64,000 bases of DNA, from NCBI GenBank assembly GCA_035772405.1, contig JAYKKM010000043.1, positions 1,468,001 through 1,532,000 on the forward strand, in the 5' to 3' direction. Under the pieces are notes generated by a model, which saw only the letters and a list, made by a program, of their open reading frames with translations, made no database searches and was not told where the DNA came from. Of the stretch, positions 51,500-63,002 are shown piece by piece (positions within the stretch are counted from its first letter, which is position 1; each line of letters opens with the position of its first letter). This stretch comes from Chrysogorgia sp. JL179-B06. Its lineage: Eukaryota; Cnidaria; Anthozoa; Scleralcyonacea; Chrysogorgiidae. The position numbers were made by a program, and so were the translations under genes.

Positions 51500-53045
51500 A
51501 TGGGGGAATTATATAAGAAATATCAATAACAAAAACCTTAAAAGTATTATATGCAAAATACTATTTAAATTATTTATCACTGGGATACAGTGGTAGCACG
51601 AGTCTTAAATTCGGCTTCATTATTTTTATTATTATTTTTGGGGTTCCATAAATTTGCAAAATTGCGCAATATTTCCCGTCAGGCTTTTGCGAACCGTGAG
51701 GCATGATGCGGGTCAATAGCCGAATTCTTTCTTTTCGACAGATTTGCTTGTGGTAGAGTTGTTGTCTGAGTCTGTTTGTAGATTGTGAAAGTAACTGACT
51801 TAATCAGCAATGTGGCTGACAACTTTGTAGGTCGTAAATACGCTCACTATGTTTACAGCACACGCTGATCGTAGTAGACCTATATTAAAAGATGGAGAAC
51901 GGGTTGGTCCGCGAGCTCAAATTCAGGTAAACATGCTGTGTTGATATTACCTGTCGTATGTTATGTACTTGGACTCGGCAATTCCAAATCTATTTCAGAA
52001 TTGCATGGAATCGAGTAAATATTGACCGAGATAACGTTCAAAAATCTACGACGAAGCACCCTTCGTATTGCCGATTAATTTCTAAGTATATAAACAGGCT
52101 TTTACGAAGGGTATGCATGTATTTCGACTCGGTAATTCCAAATCTGTTAAATATTGGTCAAATATTGACCGAGAGGTTATGATTGGGGTTAGTGTTAGGA
52201 CCTTTTACAACAAGAGTGTTTCATCACATATTCGACCTGGTACTGATTTCCGTTGTGTTTACTCATGAATTATTAATGATTTGAGATGATAAATACTGTA
52301 TGCCAAATTGCACACGCCGGCGATCGCGGCCGTAACTGCAAAAAAGCATTCGCACAAAGCAGCTTCTTACTTAGTTTTACTATTCGGTAGGTAATTGTCT
52401 GCAATCATGATCAGAGTTTCAGAAGATTACTACAATTTAAATATCCAAACAACAGTTAAACTGTAGTTAAGAGACATCTGGCCCCAGTTTAGCTGAAGAA
52501 TTTTAACCGGAAACTTTTGACAACTGACAAATTTGGCAAAAAAGAGATATATACAGCATGTCGCTGCCAGTCCAAAACTAACCCGAGTTAACGCCCAGCG
52601 GGCGTCTTGTTTTCTTTAAATTCTTCAAGCTAACACTATAAATCGTGAGATTTTTGTTGTCTGGGTTGTATAAAAAAGTGATTACCTTAATCGTGATTAG
52701 TGCTTAATTTTAGCCAATCAGGGCCACTGTTTGATAACTTAATCACGATTTAATCACCCGACGAGTGATTAAATCATGATTAAGAGTTTTATACAACCGG
52801 CCCCTGGAGTATACCTTTACAGTGTATATGAAATGAAACTGGAAAATTATATTTTTCTTCATAAAATGACATACTATTCCTGTATTCTTTTGAGAACTTT
52901 AGCAACTTTCACATTTATTCTTATCATACTATTTCTGTCATGTTGAACAAAATTTTCAATGTTCAACAATATTCATGTTAAATTTATGGAGTAATTATAG
53001 GAAAGACAATATTATACACATCACAAACAAAACAAATGTCAATGA
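51500..53045. other. Non-coding with a MITE
   Basis: Contains a small TIR element (52661-52803) and part of dispersed repeat A (52862-52930). A plausible short exon-like stretch ending in caaattcag/gtaaac at 51928 (plus strand) has no recognisable homology. Confidence 0.35.
52661..52803. mobile_element. Short TIR MITE
   Basis: ctgggttgtataaaa at left and ttttatacaaccgg at right; inner pair ttaatcgtgatta/taatcacgattaa. Confidence 0.7.
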
Positions 53046-53049
53046 CACG

Positions 53050-53732
53050 TGTTACGGGAGGAGATATGCGTCGACTGTTTGTTTATAATTATTTTTAGAC
53101 TCTAGTTTTGGGTTCAATAATATTCTCCTCGTAACACTAAATAGCGTGAAACCAATTACCTTTTACAATATTTATTAATACTTCAAATATATGTATTTCT
53201 ATAATGTTAATAACAACTTTCCTATTGTGTTCAACTTATCTCTTTATTTCTGACTGAGCACAACTTTGGTCTTGGTATCGTCTTCGTTCTTTGACTTTGT
53301 GGTTCTTTGATTAATAGATGTTCAGTTTCTTCAATCTCTGCGATACTCCAGCCTAACTGGCTTTCGTGATTCACTCCAGCCTAACTGGCTTTCGTGATTC
53401 CTCTGAATCTTCTCTCTCCTATACTCTGTTGTGCTCAGCTTTTATAATACATGGTAGAGGAAGAATTCCTAAACTATGATGAATTTCCTCTACGCAATAC
53501 AGTATGTGAAAACAAGTTCTAGCAACCACAAAACCACCAACGCTGTGCCGATTCATGTCCGTTTACGCGTTTGTGGGACTAGGCGTTTTCCTGTGGTTGT
53601 TTAATCTCTATGCTGATTCATTTCCGTTTACACGTTTGTGGGAAAATAAGTATTTGCTTATTCATGCGAGGAAGGTTAACTAAGGTCTTATAATTATATA
53701 ATATATTACATGGTATATGCTACCATGTTACA
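53050..53732 (-). repeat. LTR (3' LTR of the minus-strand element)
   Basis: It begins TGTTACGGGAGG and ends CCATGTTACA (TG...CA). It contains an internal tandem duplication (actggctttcgtgattc, twice, 53355-53401) and a TATA-like ttataata. On its inner side (53733-53757) the element strand shows a purine-rich tract (AAGGGGGAGGG), the expected polypurine primer. Confidence 0.9.
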
Positions 53733-53807
53733 CCCTCCCCCTTGAAAGAAAGAAAGTTTACTAAAACTTTCGTTAAAGTACAATATATCGTGTTCGTTTG
53801 GAAAAGT

Positions 53808-55318
53808 TTATGGTCTCGAAAGACAATCAGCAAGTAGATTGTCCCGTCCTTTGATGTGCTGTATCTTCATATTGTACTCGGACAATATTAGACTCCACCG
53901 CAGCAAACGTTGATTCTTGTTCTTCAGCTTATGGAGAAAAACTAGAGGGTTGTGGTCACTGAACACCTCTAGTGGTATATTCGGTGAAGACACATAAACT
54001 TCGAAGTGTTGAAGCGCGAGAACAAGGGCAAGACATTATTTTTCGATCGTGGAGTAATTACGCTGATGTTTGTTGAACTTTCTAGAAAAATAACATACTG
54101 GATGATCGACTCCATCTTGATCTTCTTGTAACAGAACTGCACCGGCAGCAACATCGCTCGCGTCTACCGCTAGCTTGAATGGACGGCTGAAATCTGGTGC
54201 AGATAAAACTGGAGAATTTTGTAGCATAGCTTTGACTTTCTCAAAAGCCAACTGACAATGTTCTGTCCAAACAAATTTAACATCCTTTCGTAGCAACTGC
54301 GTCAAAGGTTCCGTAATTGATGAGAAGTTTGGTCAAAACTTTCGGTAATAACCCGCCATGCCGAGCAATCGCATTACATGCTTTTTAGTTGTGGGTGGTG
54401 GAAAATCTGCAATCGCGTCGACTTTGGCGTTGACTGGTTTAACTTGGCCCTGACCAACGATATGGCCTAAGTATGTTACATGACCACATCCAAATTCACT
54501 CTTTATTAAATTGATGGTTAGTTTGGCTTCGCGGAGCCGTTCGAAAAACTTTCGTAAGATCTGAAGATGTTTTTCCCAGGTGTCGCTATAGATGATCACG
54601 TCGTCAATGTAACCTTCGCAACCATCTATATCAGAAATTATCTGGTTGATGAGGCGTTGGAAGGTGGCAGGTGCATTCCTCATTCCAAAAGGCATGACTT
54701 TGTACTGATATAATCCGTGTGATGTAACAAACGCTGAAACTTCTTTGGCACGTTCGCTCAGTGGAATTTGCCAGAATCCTTTCAGTAAATCGAATTTCGA
54801 AACAAATTTCGCATTTCCAATGTTATCAACACAATCATCCATACGAGGAATAGGAAAAGTATCCGACTTCGTTAAATTGTTCACTTTACGGTAGTCCGTA
54901 CACATGCGATAACTTCCATCTGGTTTTGGAACTAAAATACAAGGTGAACTCCAACTACTCTGGCTAGGTTCAATGAAATCGTTCTCGAGGAGGTATTGGA
55001 TCTCTTGTTGAAGGTATTTTTGCTTGGTTGGGTTTAACCGGTAAGGGTGTTGTTTTATAGGAACGGCGTCGCCAATATCCACGTCGTGGGCAATCATTTC
55101 GGTCCGGGAAGGAACGTCAGGAAATAATTTGGAATACTCTTGAACAAGGTGTAGAACATCTTGGCGTTGAGATGGTTGAAGATGAGATAACTTCGAATCC
55201 AAATCTCGTAAAACATCGGAGTTGCTTAGTTTCGTTGTCTCAGACAGATTAAAGAGTTCAGATTTGTCTTCATTGTTGTTATGACTATCTCTATCTGAAC
55301 TGACTACATTTACAGCCT
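53808..55318 (-). pseudogene. pol: Reverse transcriptase-RNase H of the Ty3-type element, two in-frame stops
   Basis: The RT runs 55202-54333: FIEPSQSSWSSPCILVPKPD, RMCTDYRKVNNLT, KFDLLKGFWQIPL (motif A Asp), VMPFGMRNAPATFQ (motif B) and YIDDVIIYS (motif C). This is a classic Ty3/gypsy RT. A TGA interrupts the frame right after GMAGYYRKF (54333-54335). The tether and RNase H follow at 54305-54036 (KLAVDASDVAAGAVLLQ), a TAA interrupts after YSTIEK (54033-54035), and the end (EVFSDHNPLVF, KIQHIKGRDNLLADCLSRP) lies in the same frame at 53993-53808. RH ends 75 bp before the polypurine tract and LTR, with no integrase after it, confirming IN-RT-RH order. Confidence 0.88.
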
Positions 55319-55882
55319 CTATACTGCATTCTTTCTTTCATGATATGGCTTAAGCATATTTATATGACAAAGTTGTTTATTTCTACACCTATTTGGGGTT
55401 ACTATTACATAATTTAAATCATTCTCTTTCTTTTCCACAACATAAGGGCCAAAGTATCTAGCTTGTAGGGACTTTCCAGGAACCGGAAGAAACGCAAGAA
55501 CTCTATCACCGGGCTGAAAATTACGAGTAACGGAGTTCTTGTCGTAATGACGCTTCATGCGTTTTTGAGGCGACTGAAGATTTTTTCGTGCTAAATCACA
55601 GGCCTTCGTTAATTTGTTGCGAAAGTCGGACACGTACTGCAAAAGGTTAAACGAACCGCCGTCTTCGGAAAGCAACTTCTCCTTTAAAAGCTTAAGTGGA
55701 CCCCTTACGGTGTGGACGAAAACTAACTCAAAAGGACTAAACCCTAATGATTCTTGAACCGACTCACGAGCTGCAAATAAAAGTAAATGGACTCCGTCGT
55801 CCCAATCTTTCTCAGTTTCGAAACAATACGTCTTAATCATTTGTTTTAAGGTTTGGTGAAATCGTTCTATTGCACCTTGACT
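55319..55882 (-). pseudogene. pol: Integrase C-terminal part with GPY/F module
   Basis: The frame picks up after the deletion with HPESQGAIERFHQT, where the E is the third catalytic residue, and runs through LLLFAARESVQESLGFSPFE to the C-terminal GPY/F module (ARYFGPYVVEKKENDLNYVI) and CHINMLKPYHER. The GPY/F module is a Ty3/gypsy integrase feature. The frame then shifts by one base near 55318-55325 before continuing into the RT linker. No chromodomain is visible. Confidence 0.8.
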
Positions 55883-58488
55883 TTCTGGGTGATTCCTTGG
55901 TCAGATTGGATAGATTTTGGAAGACCAACCAAAGTAAAAAACTTTGTCAGGGCTTGAACAATAGTTTTAGCTTTAATATTTCGAAGTGGAATGGCTTCAG
56001 GAAAACGCGTCGAAACGCACATAATTGTCAACAGATATTGGTTACCTCTTTTAGTTTTAGGCAATGGTCCGACGCAATCAATCATAATTCTACTGAACGG
56101 TTCTTCAAAAGCTGGAATTGGTTGTAGCGGTGCTTTCGGAATAACCTGATTTGGTTTTCCTACTACTTGGCAAGTATGGCATGTCTTACAGAATTCGGCT
56201 ACGTCTTTCCGAATTCCAGGCCAATAAAAATGTCGCAAAATCTTTTCATGTGTTTTGTTTATTCCCAAATGACCTGAAAGGGGTGTTTCGTGTGCTAAGC
56301 TTAAGATTTCGTCTCGATATGGTTTCGGGATTATAATTTGGTATCGAATAGACCATGTGTCATTCGCGCTAACCTCAGGGGGTCGCCATTTCCGCATTAA
56401 TATTCCATTTTTAGTGAAATAACCCACTGCGTGTTCTGCTATTTCTCTATCATCGAAAGCTTGTTGAATTAATGAAGATATCTCAGGATCATTATTTTGC
56501 TCATTAATGAGATTAGATTGTGACATGCTTGGTGTATCAGCCGCATTGTTTTCCGTAGTATGTGTTTTAGTAGGATTCTCAAATATATCCGCAAAAAAGG
56601 TATCGGATAAATCAAGTTCGTCTTCGTTAATGTCCACTAATTTCTGTTGTTTGGCTATTGTTCTGGTTACCGCACATGAAGGATATAAATTTGGAATTTC
56701 CTGTTCAATGACGTCGGGAATCTGTGTCATACATGGTTTATTTGTCAGTATGGAATTTATGGCTACCTTTTCACCAGCCAGATCGTTTCCTAATAACAAC
56801 TCATGTATTCCATCAAAAGGTAAAGAATCAATGATGCCTATAGAAACATCTCCTGAGACTAAATCGGACTGCAATTTAATATTGTGTAAAGGGACTGGAC
56901 TATAATCGCTTGAATGAACTCCTTTAATTAAAGCATTCGTACCCGAATATGACTCGTCAGAAAATGGTAATGTGTTTGTCAGTATTAAAGATTGGGATGC
57001 ACCGGTATCTCGTAATATTTGAATCGGAATAAATTTTGTTGGTTCGCTCAAAAGTGAAACCTTAGCCTTATTAACAAATGGTTCAAATATCTTCATAATA
57101 GGGTCAGTATTACCGTTGACAGCTAAATCCTTGTCGAAATGAATAACACTGCTATTATCAGAAACAGATGTTGATTGTTGTTTAGTATAATTTTGAAAGT
57201 TCGGTTTTGATCGTGAAATAAAGCCTGTTGGTTTTGTCTGATTTTGTTGGTTTCGTCTCATGGAATAACAATCTGACATCATGTGTCCTTTACGTCTGCA
57301 ATAACCACAAGTGATCGAATTAAAAGGTGGATTATTGTTTTTGTTCTGAAATTCCGGTGTTCTATTTTGTATGTTCGGCTGAAAATTGTTCGTGGACCAT
57401 CTCCAATTGTTTGAGTCACGCGATGTTCGTGTGTCATTATAACCTGCTTTACTTTCTCGGTTATCGCGTGGAAAATTTCTGGGTGATTGCCTGTTGTCAC
57501 CATTATTTTGTGGTTTAAAGGAATTCTTGTGGGTTAAGGCGAAATCGTCTGCTAAACGTCCAGCAGCAGTGGAACTTGTTGGCTTTTGTTCATTTATAAA
57601 TGTGCGGACCTCGGGATTTATGCAACGTTTAAATTCTTCTATTAAAATTAGTTCTCGCAATTTTTTGTATTCTTTATTAATTTTTTCAGATGAACACCAC
57701 CGATCGAATAATTGTTCTTTTTCTTGTGCAAATTGGACATGATTCCTATTGCCGGTTTTTTCTAAATTTCGAAATTTTTGACGATACGCCTCAGGGACCA
57801 ACTCATAACATTTGAGGATAAGTTCTTTTACCATATCATAATTTGCCGATATCTCGATGGAAAGTTGAGAATAAATTTCGCGAGCTTTTCCGACCAAGAC
57901 ACTTTGCAGCAACATTGTCCAGCTTTCTTTTGCCCAATCGCAATTTAGTGCAATCTTTTCAAAATGTAAAAAATATTGGTCAGCTTCCCGTTCCTGGAAA
58001 GGTGGAACCATTCGAATATGTTTTGTTAGATCAAATTTTGGACCTGAACTCTTTTCAAGATGACCTTGCGTTTTCGCTTGTAATTCTAGCTTTCTTAATT
58101 CGATTTCATGCTCCCTTAACCTAAACTCTCTCTCTTCTCTTTCTCTTTCCCATTCGCGCTTCTCTCTTTCTCTCTCCCACAAGATTTGTTCTTGTTCTCT
58201 TTGCCACTGTCTATCTTCCTCGCTTTTCTCATCGTTATTAACAACAATATCTTCTACAGTTATAGTATCAGATTCACTATCTTGCTCTGTATTAAAATCG
58301 GACTGTTCGAATGTTTTTGATTTTACAAGGTGGTTCTTAATTATATTGAAATTTTCGCGCTTTCTTTGTGAGCTTTTTACTTCTAATTTTAAATGTTTGC
58401 CTAGTGTAATAAGGTCATCTTTTCTGAGGTTATTAAGTATTTCGAGATTTGGTTCCAACATAAATTGCTCTGGATTTAATGTTGACAT
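55867..58488 (-). pseudogene. gag-pol: Retrotransposon Gag-protease-integrase ORF (truncated in integrase)
   Basis: 873 codons from ATG at 58488. The N-terminal 90-140 region is a charged coiled coil rich in Glu/Arg. The Gag core is followed by one CCHC knuckle at about 393-406 (CGYCRRKGHMMSDC), an aspartic protease around 491 (RDTGASQSL), then the integrase HHCC zinc domain at about 727-770 (GHLGINKTHEKILRHFYWPG, CKTCHTC). Of the catalytic D-D-E triad, the first Asp is in MIDCVGP (about residue 800) and the second in QSDQG (about 863). The frame then ends abruptly. The codon for the conserved Glu lies only 17 bp further and out of frame, where the family spacing is 35 residues, so roughly 90 bp has been lost. 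The integrase is not functional. Confidence 0.85.
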
Positions 58489-58678
58489 GTTTAATTAAGG
58501 TATCTGGTTTCACACTGTGTACTAACACTTACGCCGACAGTATTTTTCAAATTCCGCTTAATATCTTATGAATGAAATGACTTTTCGATTTTATTTTTTT
58601 TTCTTCTCGCCGCCTTTTTTTTGTTTCTTACTTTCGGATCAAATTGTTACAACGAAAGTTCCCGCCTGAGCCCCCAAT

Positions 58679-59363
58679 TGTTACGGGAGGAGATATGCGT
58701 CGACTGTTTGTTTATAATTATTTTTAGACTCTAGTTTTGGGTTCAATAATATTCTCCTCGTAACACTATATAGCATGAAACCAATTACCTTTTACAATAT
58801 TTATTAATACTTCAAATATATGTATTTCTATAATGTTAATAACAACTTTCCTATTGTGTTCAACTTATCTCTTTATTTCTGACTGAGCACAACTTTGGTC
58901 TTGGTATCTTCTTCGTTCTTTGACTTTGTGATTCTTTGATTAATAGATGTTCAGTTTCTTCAATCTCTGCGATACTCCAGCCTAACTGGCTTTCGTGATT
59001 CACTCCAGCCTAACTGGCTTTCGTGATTCCTCTGAATCTTCTCTCTCCTATACTCTGTTGTGCTCAGCTTTTATAATACATGGTAGAGGAAGAATTCCTA
59101 AACTATGATGAATTTCCTCTACGCAATACAGTATGTGAAAACAAGTTCTAGCAACCACAAAACCACCAACTCTGTGCCGATTCATGTCCGTTTACGCGTT
59201 TGTGGGACTAGGCGTTTTCCTGTGGTTGTTTAATCTCTATGCTGATTCATTTCCGTTTACACGTTTGTGGGAAAATAAGTATTTGCTTATTCATGCGAGG
59301 AAGGTTAACTAAGGTCTTATAATTATATAATATATTACATGGTATATATGCTACCATGTTACA
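58679..59363 (-). repeat. LTR (5' LTR of the minus-strand element)
   Basis: This is a near copy of the LTR at 53050-53732 with the same tandem duplication; visible differences are isolated substitutions and an extra AT near the end. The first inner bases on the element strand (ATTGGGGGCTCAGGCGG, rc of 58662-58678) include TGG close to the LTR, a plausible tRNA primer-binding site; I cannot assign the tRNA. Confidence 0.9.
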
Positions 59364-59753
59364 CACGAAATAAATAAATAATTTTTTATGTTTGAGAGGC
59401 GACGTCTGGAAACCTTTTAGGCTTTAATAGGCTAGCAATGTTTGATTTGGCAGTTTCTATCTGTGCCATGTTTCATATAATTCCGTAAAATAATTTTGAA
59501 GATAAACTGGATTACACAGTATATATATCAAAATGTTGTGTCGATGTTTTTACGTCACTGCATGTTATTCATTTGCATATCTATATATAAAATTTGTTTT
59601 CAGTTTTTCATTCTTAGGCACGTTTAGAGAGACTGGGTTCGAATTTAGCTCGAAAGTATACTAATAATGTCGATGTTTGATAAACAAAGAACTTCGGAAA
59701 GCGTATTTTTAAAAACGTATCAAGCCATTTGGATACATTTGGATACTAGCAGG

Positions 59754-60893
59754 CAACTGATGGAGTGAGGGTCGTGCTGTTCGACTATAAAAAAGCTTTT
59801 GACCTTATAGACTATCGAATTCTGGCTTACAAGATTTTTAAATTGTCCATTCCAAGCGCGATTATACGATGGACGATCGACTTCTTAATGAACCGAAAAC
59901 AACGCGTGAAATTGCCAATGACTGTTATTCGGAATGGGGCCTAGTTCCGTCTGGCGTACCTCAAGGTACCAAGCTTGGAACATGGCTATTTTTATTAATG
60001 ATCAATGACTTGAAGATTGCAGACGTAGAAACATGGAAGTATCATGTAGATGACACGACCGTTGTCGAGGTGGTTCCAAGGGAAGCACGGAGTCGTATTC
60101 AAAATGCTGCTGCCGTGGTGGAACATTGGTCTCGCGAAAATAAGCTTCACTTAAATACCGATAAGTGTAAAGAATTTATCATCGACTTTAAGTCTTCCAA
60201 GCAGACCTTCGATCCTGTTACAGTCGATTGCAAGGAGCTGTGTGTTGTTAAACATGCGAAGATATTAGGCGTTACTTTTCCCAGTAATCTTCGATGGAAC
60301 GAACATGTGACCGACACAATTAAAAAAGCTAATAAACGTTTGTATTTTCTTGTTCTGTTGAAACGTGCTAACGTACCAACCAAAGATATGGTGGATTTTT
60401 ATTGCACGTGTATTAGATCAGTTTTGGAGTACTCTGCACAGGTATTTCATCACTCTCTCCCGATGTATCTATCTGACGACCTTGAACGCGTACAGAAACG
60501 CGCTTTATCAATTATCTCACCAAGAGAGTCATACAAGTATAATTTAGATCGTCTTCACCTTTTTACTCTATTTCACAGACGTGAAGATTTGTGTTTTAAA
60601 CTTTTTAACAGTATTAAGAAGGATCCAACACATAAATTACACGATCTGCTACCTCCAAGGTACGAGGGAGTTACAATTTTAGAAACAATAGAACTTTAGT
60701 AGTTTTCGTATGAATACTAAGCGATTTCAGAATACTTTTATTCCCTCAATGTGTTTTTATGTTTGTAATTTATTGACTTTCATCTTTGTAAATTATTATA
60801 TAATATTATATGAAAACTTGTAAATTACGCAATTCAGCCGCTTTGGCTGCGATGTAGTTTTTTTAATAAATCTATCTATCTATCCATGTATCT
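59754..60893 (+). mobile_element. 5'-truncated non-LTR retrotransposon (LINE; CR1/L2-like RT)
   Basis: The copy starts within the RT. DYKKAFDLIDYRIL (motif A) is followed by a frameshift near 59905, then SGVPQGTKLGTWLFLLMIND (motif B) and KYHVDDTTVVE (motif C), and the characteristic LINE thumb/C-terminal region (HAKILGVTF, EYSAQVFHHSLP, LERVQKRALSII). Further frame slips follow 60660. The 3' non-coding part ends in AATAAA-(TCTA)n at 60865-60890, a typical LINE 3' tail. The element lies about 390 bp outside the LTR retrotransposon. The clade assignment is tentative. Confidence 0.75.
59869..60699 (+). pseudogene. LINE reverse transcriptase fragment (open frame of 276 codons)
   Basis: This is the longest open part of the truncated LINE. 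The first 15 or so codons are out of frame relative to the RT; true RT sequence begins at NDCYSEWGLVPSG. It carries motifs B and C but lacks motif A and everything upstream, so it cannot be an active enzyme. Confidence 0.7.
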
Positions 60894-61061
60894 GGTGTTG
60901 TTAGGAGCGCCAGCAACGCAATATCTTCCTCCGTGTTTAGTAGCTTTCTCACTAATTTCTGCCATCTTTAAACTATTTGCAAACACCTTGACAATTGACA
61001 TCACACCAACAAGTCACATGGCGGTATTTGATAGGTACTTATCGTACGTATTCCATATATA

Positions 61062-61625
61062 GAAGAGCATATACATTGCCCTAACGAGCATATACGTTTC
61101 CCTAACGAGCACATACGTTGCCCTAACGAGCACATACGTTGCCCTAACGAGCACATACGTTGCCCTGACGAGCATATACGTTGCCCTGACGAGCATATAC
61201 GTTGCCCTGACGAGCAAATACATTGCCCTGACGAGCAAATACATTGCCCTGACGAGCAAATACATTGCCCTAACGTGCAAATACATTGCCCTAACGAGCA
61301 AATACATTGCCCTAACGAGCAAATACATTGCCCTAACGAGCAAATACATTGCCCTAACGAGCAAATACATTGCCCTAACGAGCAAATACATTGCCCTGAC
61401 GAGCAAATACATTGCCCTAACGAGCAAATACATTGCCCTAACAAGCAAATATATTGCCCTAACAAGCAAATATACATTGCCCTAACGAGCAAATACATTG
61501 CCCTAACGAGCATATACATTGCCCTAACGAGCAAATACATTGCCCTAACGAGCATATACATTGCCCTAACGAGCAAATACATTGCCCTAACGAGCATATA
61601 CGTTGCCCTGACGAGCAAATGCGTA
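61062..61625. repeat. 21-bp minisatellite (cgagcaaatacattgccctaa)
   Basis: About 27 units with A/G and cata/caaata variants arranged in blocks. The 21-bp period keeps frames open on both strands (LVRAMYL on the minus strand). It ends in cctcgtaccagcctcctagttaa, shared with 25481. Confidence 0.93.
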
Positions 61626-61859
61626 CATTGTCCTCGTACCAGCCTCCTAGTTAATTGGATTGTAACGGCTCTCGCCTAACAAGTTTTGTAACCGTAACCC
61701 CCTGTTTTTCGGCTGTGTTTTCAAGCCGTCCCTAGCTAAGCCCCTACCTCATCAACTCTCCTCCATATACGTTATTTTCAGTAGCCGCGCGTTGAAGAGA
61801 CCACTTTTTGGTTGAAATGTTGATTGTTCTTTGATAGTCTATTTTACGGTGGCCCAAAA

Positions 61860-62070
61860 GTTCACGGCAATTTCAATGTGATCGCGGCAATTTCAATTTG
61901 ATCGCGGCAATTTCAATTTGATCACGGCAATTTCAATTTCAATCACGGCAATTTCAATTTCAATCACGGCAATTTCAATTTGATCACGGCAATTTCAATT
62001 TCAATCACGGCAATTTCAATTTGATCACGGCAATTTCAATTTCAATCACGGCAATTTCAATTTGATCAGA
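61860..62070. repeat. Minisatellite (acggcaatttcaatttgatc)
   Basis: About ten units of roughly 20-23 bp, some with a duplicated 'tttcaa'. Preceded by tacggtggcccaaaag, which is similar to the motif starting the hairpin at 62164. Confidence 0.88.
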
Positions 62071-62162
62071 ACATTTTTTGACGCTGACCAAAAGCAACGT
62101 AGGCTCTCGTACGATAACTCGGTGAGCCTCGTGTTTATGTTTATATCTGTAGAGTTTAGATG

Positions 62163-62249
62163 CTACGGTGGCCCACAAGGGTCACGGCAAAACCACGCTA
62201 ACTTAATTAGCGCGGTTTTGCCGTGACACTTGTGGACCACTGGTAGTGG
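62163..62249. repeat. Near-perfect palindrome (hairpin)
   Basis: cggtggcccacaagggtcacggcaaaacc...ggttttgccgtgacacttgtggaccactgg around a ttaa centre, arms of about 40 bp. Further direct copies of tcacggcaaaaccacgctaa follow to 62370. Confidence 0.8.
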
Positions 62250-62434
62250 CCCACAAGTGTCACGGCAAAACCGCCCTAAATTCTCACGGCAAAACCACGC
62301 TAATTCTTACGGCAAATTTGCTATTCTCACGGCAAAACCACGCTAATTCTTACGGCAAAACCACGCTAAAAACCATGGCGGAAGTGGAACCCACGGCGGA
62401 AGTGCAGCATAATCAATGTCGTTTACCCGCTGAC

Positions 62435-62870
62435 CAGTTTCTACGGTGGGCCACCGTACAAATCGGTACGGGAGTAAGTACGGGAGTCGCACGGCAGTCT
62501 GTTGATGATTCGCACAGGTTGTAGGGGTGTCATGTGTAATTCGGACGGGTCGCATGCCCGTGCGAGTTTTTCAAATGTTGAAAATTTCCATACGGCTGTC
62601 GCACGGTTCGCATAGTTCGCATTGGTCGCATGGGGGTCGCACGGCAGTCTGATAGGTCGCACGGGAGTCTGAAGGGACTCCCAGCAGACCCGTGCGACTT
62701 CCGTGCGACATCCATCGGACTGCCGTGCAACCTGTGCGAATCTCATGCGAGCGTATGCGAGCCCGGTGCGACTGCCATGCAAGTGCGATGCGTCCCTATG
62801 CGAGTGCGGTGCTACTGCCGTACAACCTGGGCGGATCTCATTCGCTACCTGATGTTCAAGCTGTCCACAT
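62435..62870. repeat. GC-rich zone of direct and inverted CGCACGG-type motifs
   Basis: Many copies of gtcgcacgg(c/g)agtctg and their inverse (cagac.cgtgcgac). Related motifs reappear at 63840-64000 on the other side of the MADF-like ORF, as expected of subterminal repeats of a DNA transposon extending beyond the window. Confidence 0.55.
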
Positions 62871-63002
62871 CAAGATGAAAGACAACCAGAGAAGACTTAG
62901 AAGACTGAGGCTGCTGGTGCTCCTTGTAGCACTGCAAGCAGATGATGCGCGCAACAACCTACTGATGGCCCTGATCAGCTTGTGATCAGCTTGTGCAGAG
63001 AG

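Larger units (their letters stand above)
53050..59363 (-). mobile_element. Ty3/gypsy-type LTR retrotransposon, Gmr1-like domain order
   Basis: This is a 6.3-kb element on the minus strand with LTRs 53050-53732 and 58679-59363 and a 4-bp target duplication CACG (53046-53049 and 59364-59367). Internal domains read gag, CCHC knuckle, protease, integrase, then reverse transcriptase and RNase H. Integrase before RT is the Ty1/copia order, yet RT, RH and the GPY/F-bearing integrase are Ty3/gypsy in sequence, which is the definition of the Gmr1 clade. The two LTRs differ by only about five substitutions and one 2-bp indel by eye, so insertion is recent. The coding part is nevertheless broken: a deletion of about 90 bp in integrase, a frame change between IN and RT, and two in-frame stops in RT/RH. 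Confidence 0.92.

Noticed and set aside
51892..51928. Short exon MENGLVRELKF-like with donor at 51929
   Set aside because: Only 12 codons, three frames possible, no partner exon found.
56507..58124. Plus-strand ORFs across the LTR element
   Set aside because: Shadows of the minus-strand gag-pol frames; no motifs of their own.
61001..61679. Long repetitive-protein ORFs of 130-205 codons on both strands
   Set aside because: The 21-bp unit is a multiple of three, so any frame lacking a stop in one unit stays open. No signal peptide, no composition expected of a real repeat protein, and the same unit occurs outside any ORF at 25.4 kb.
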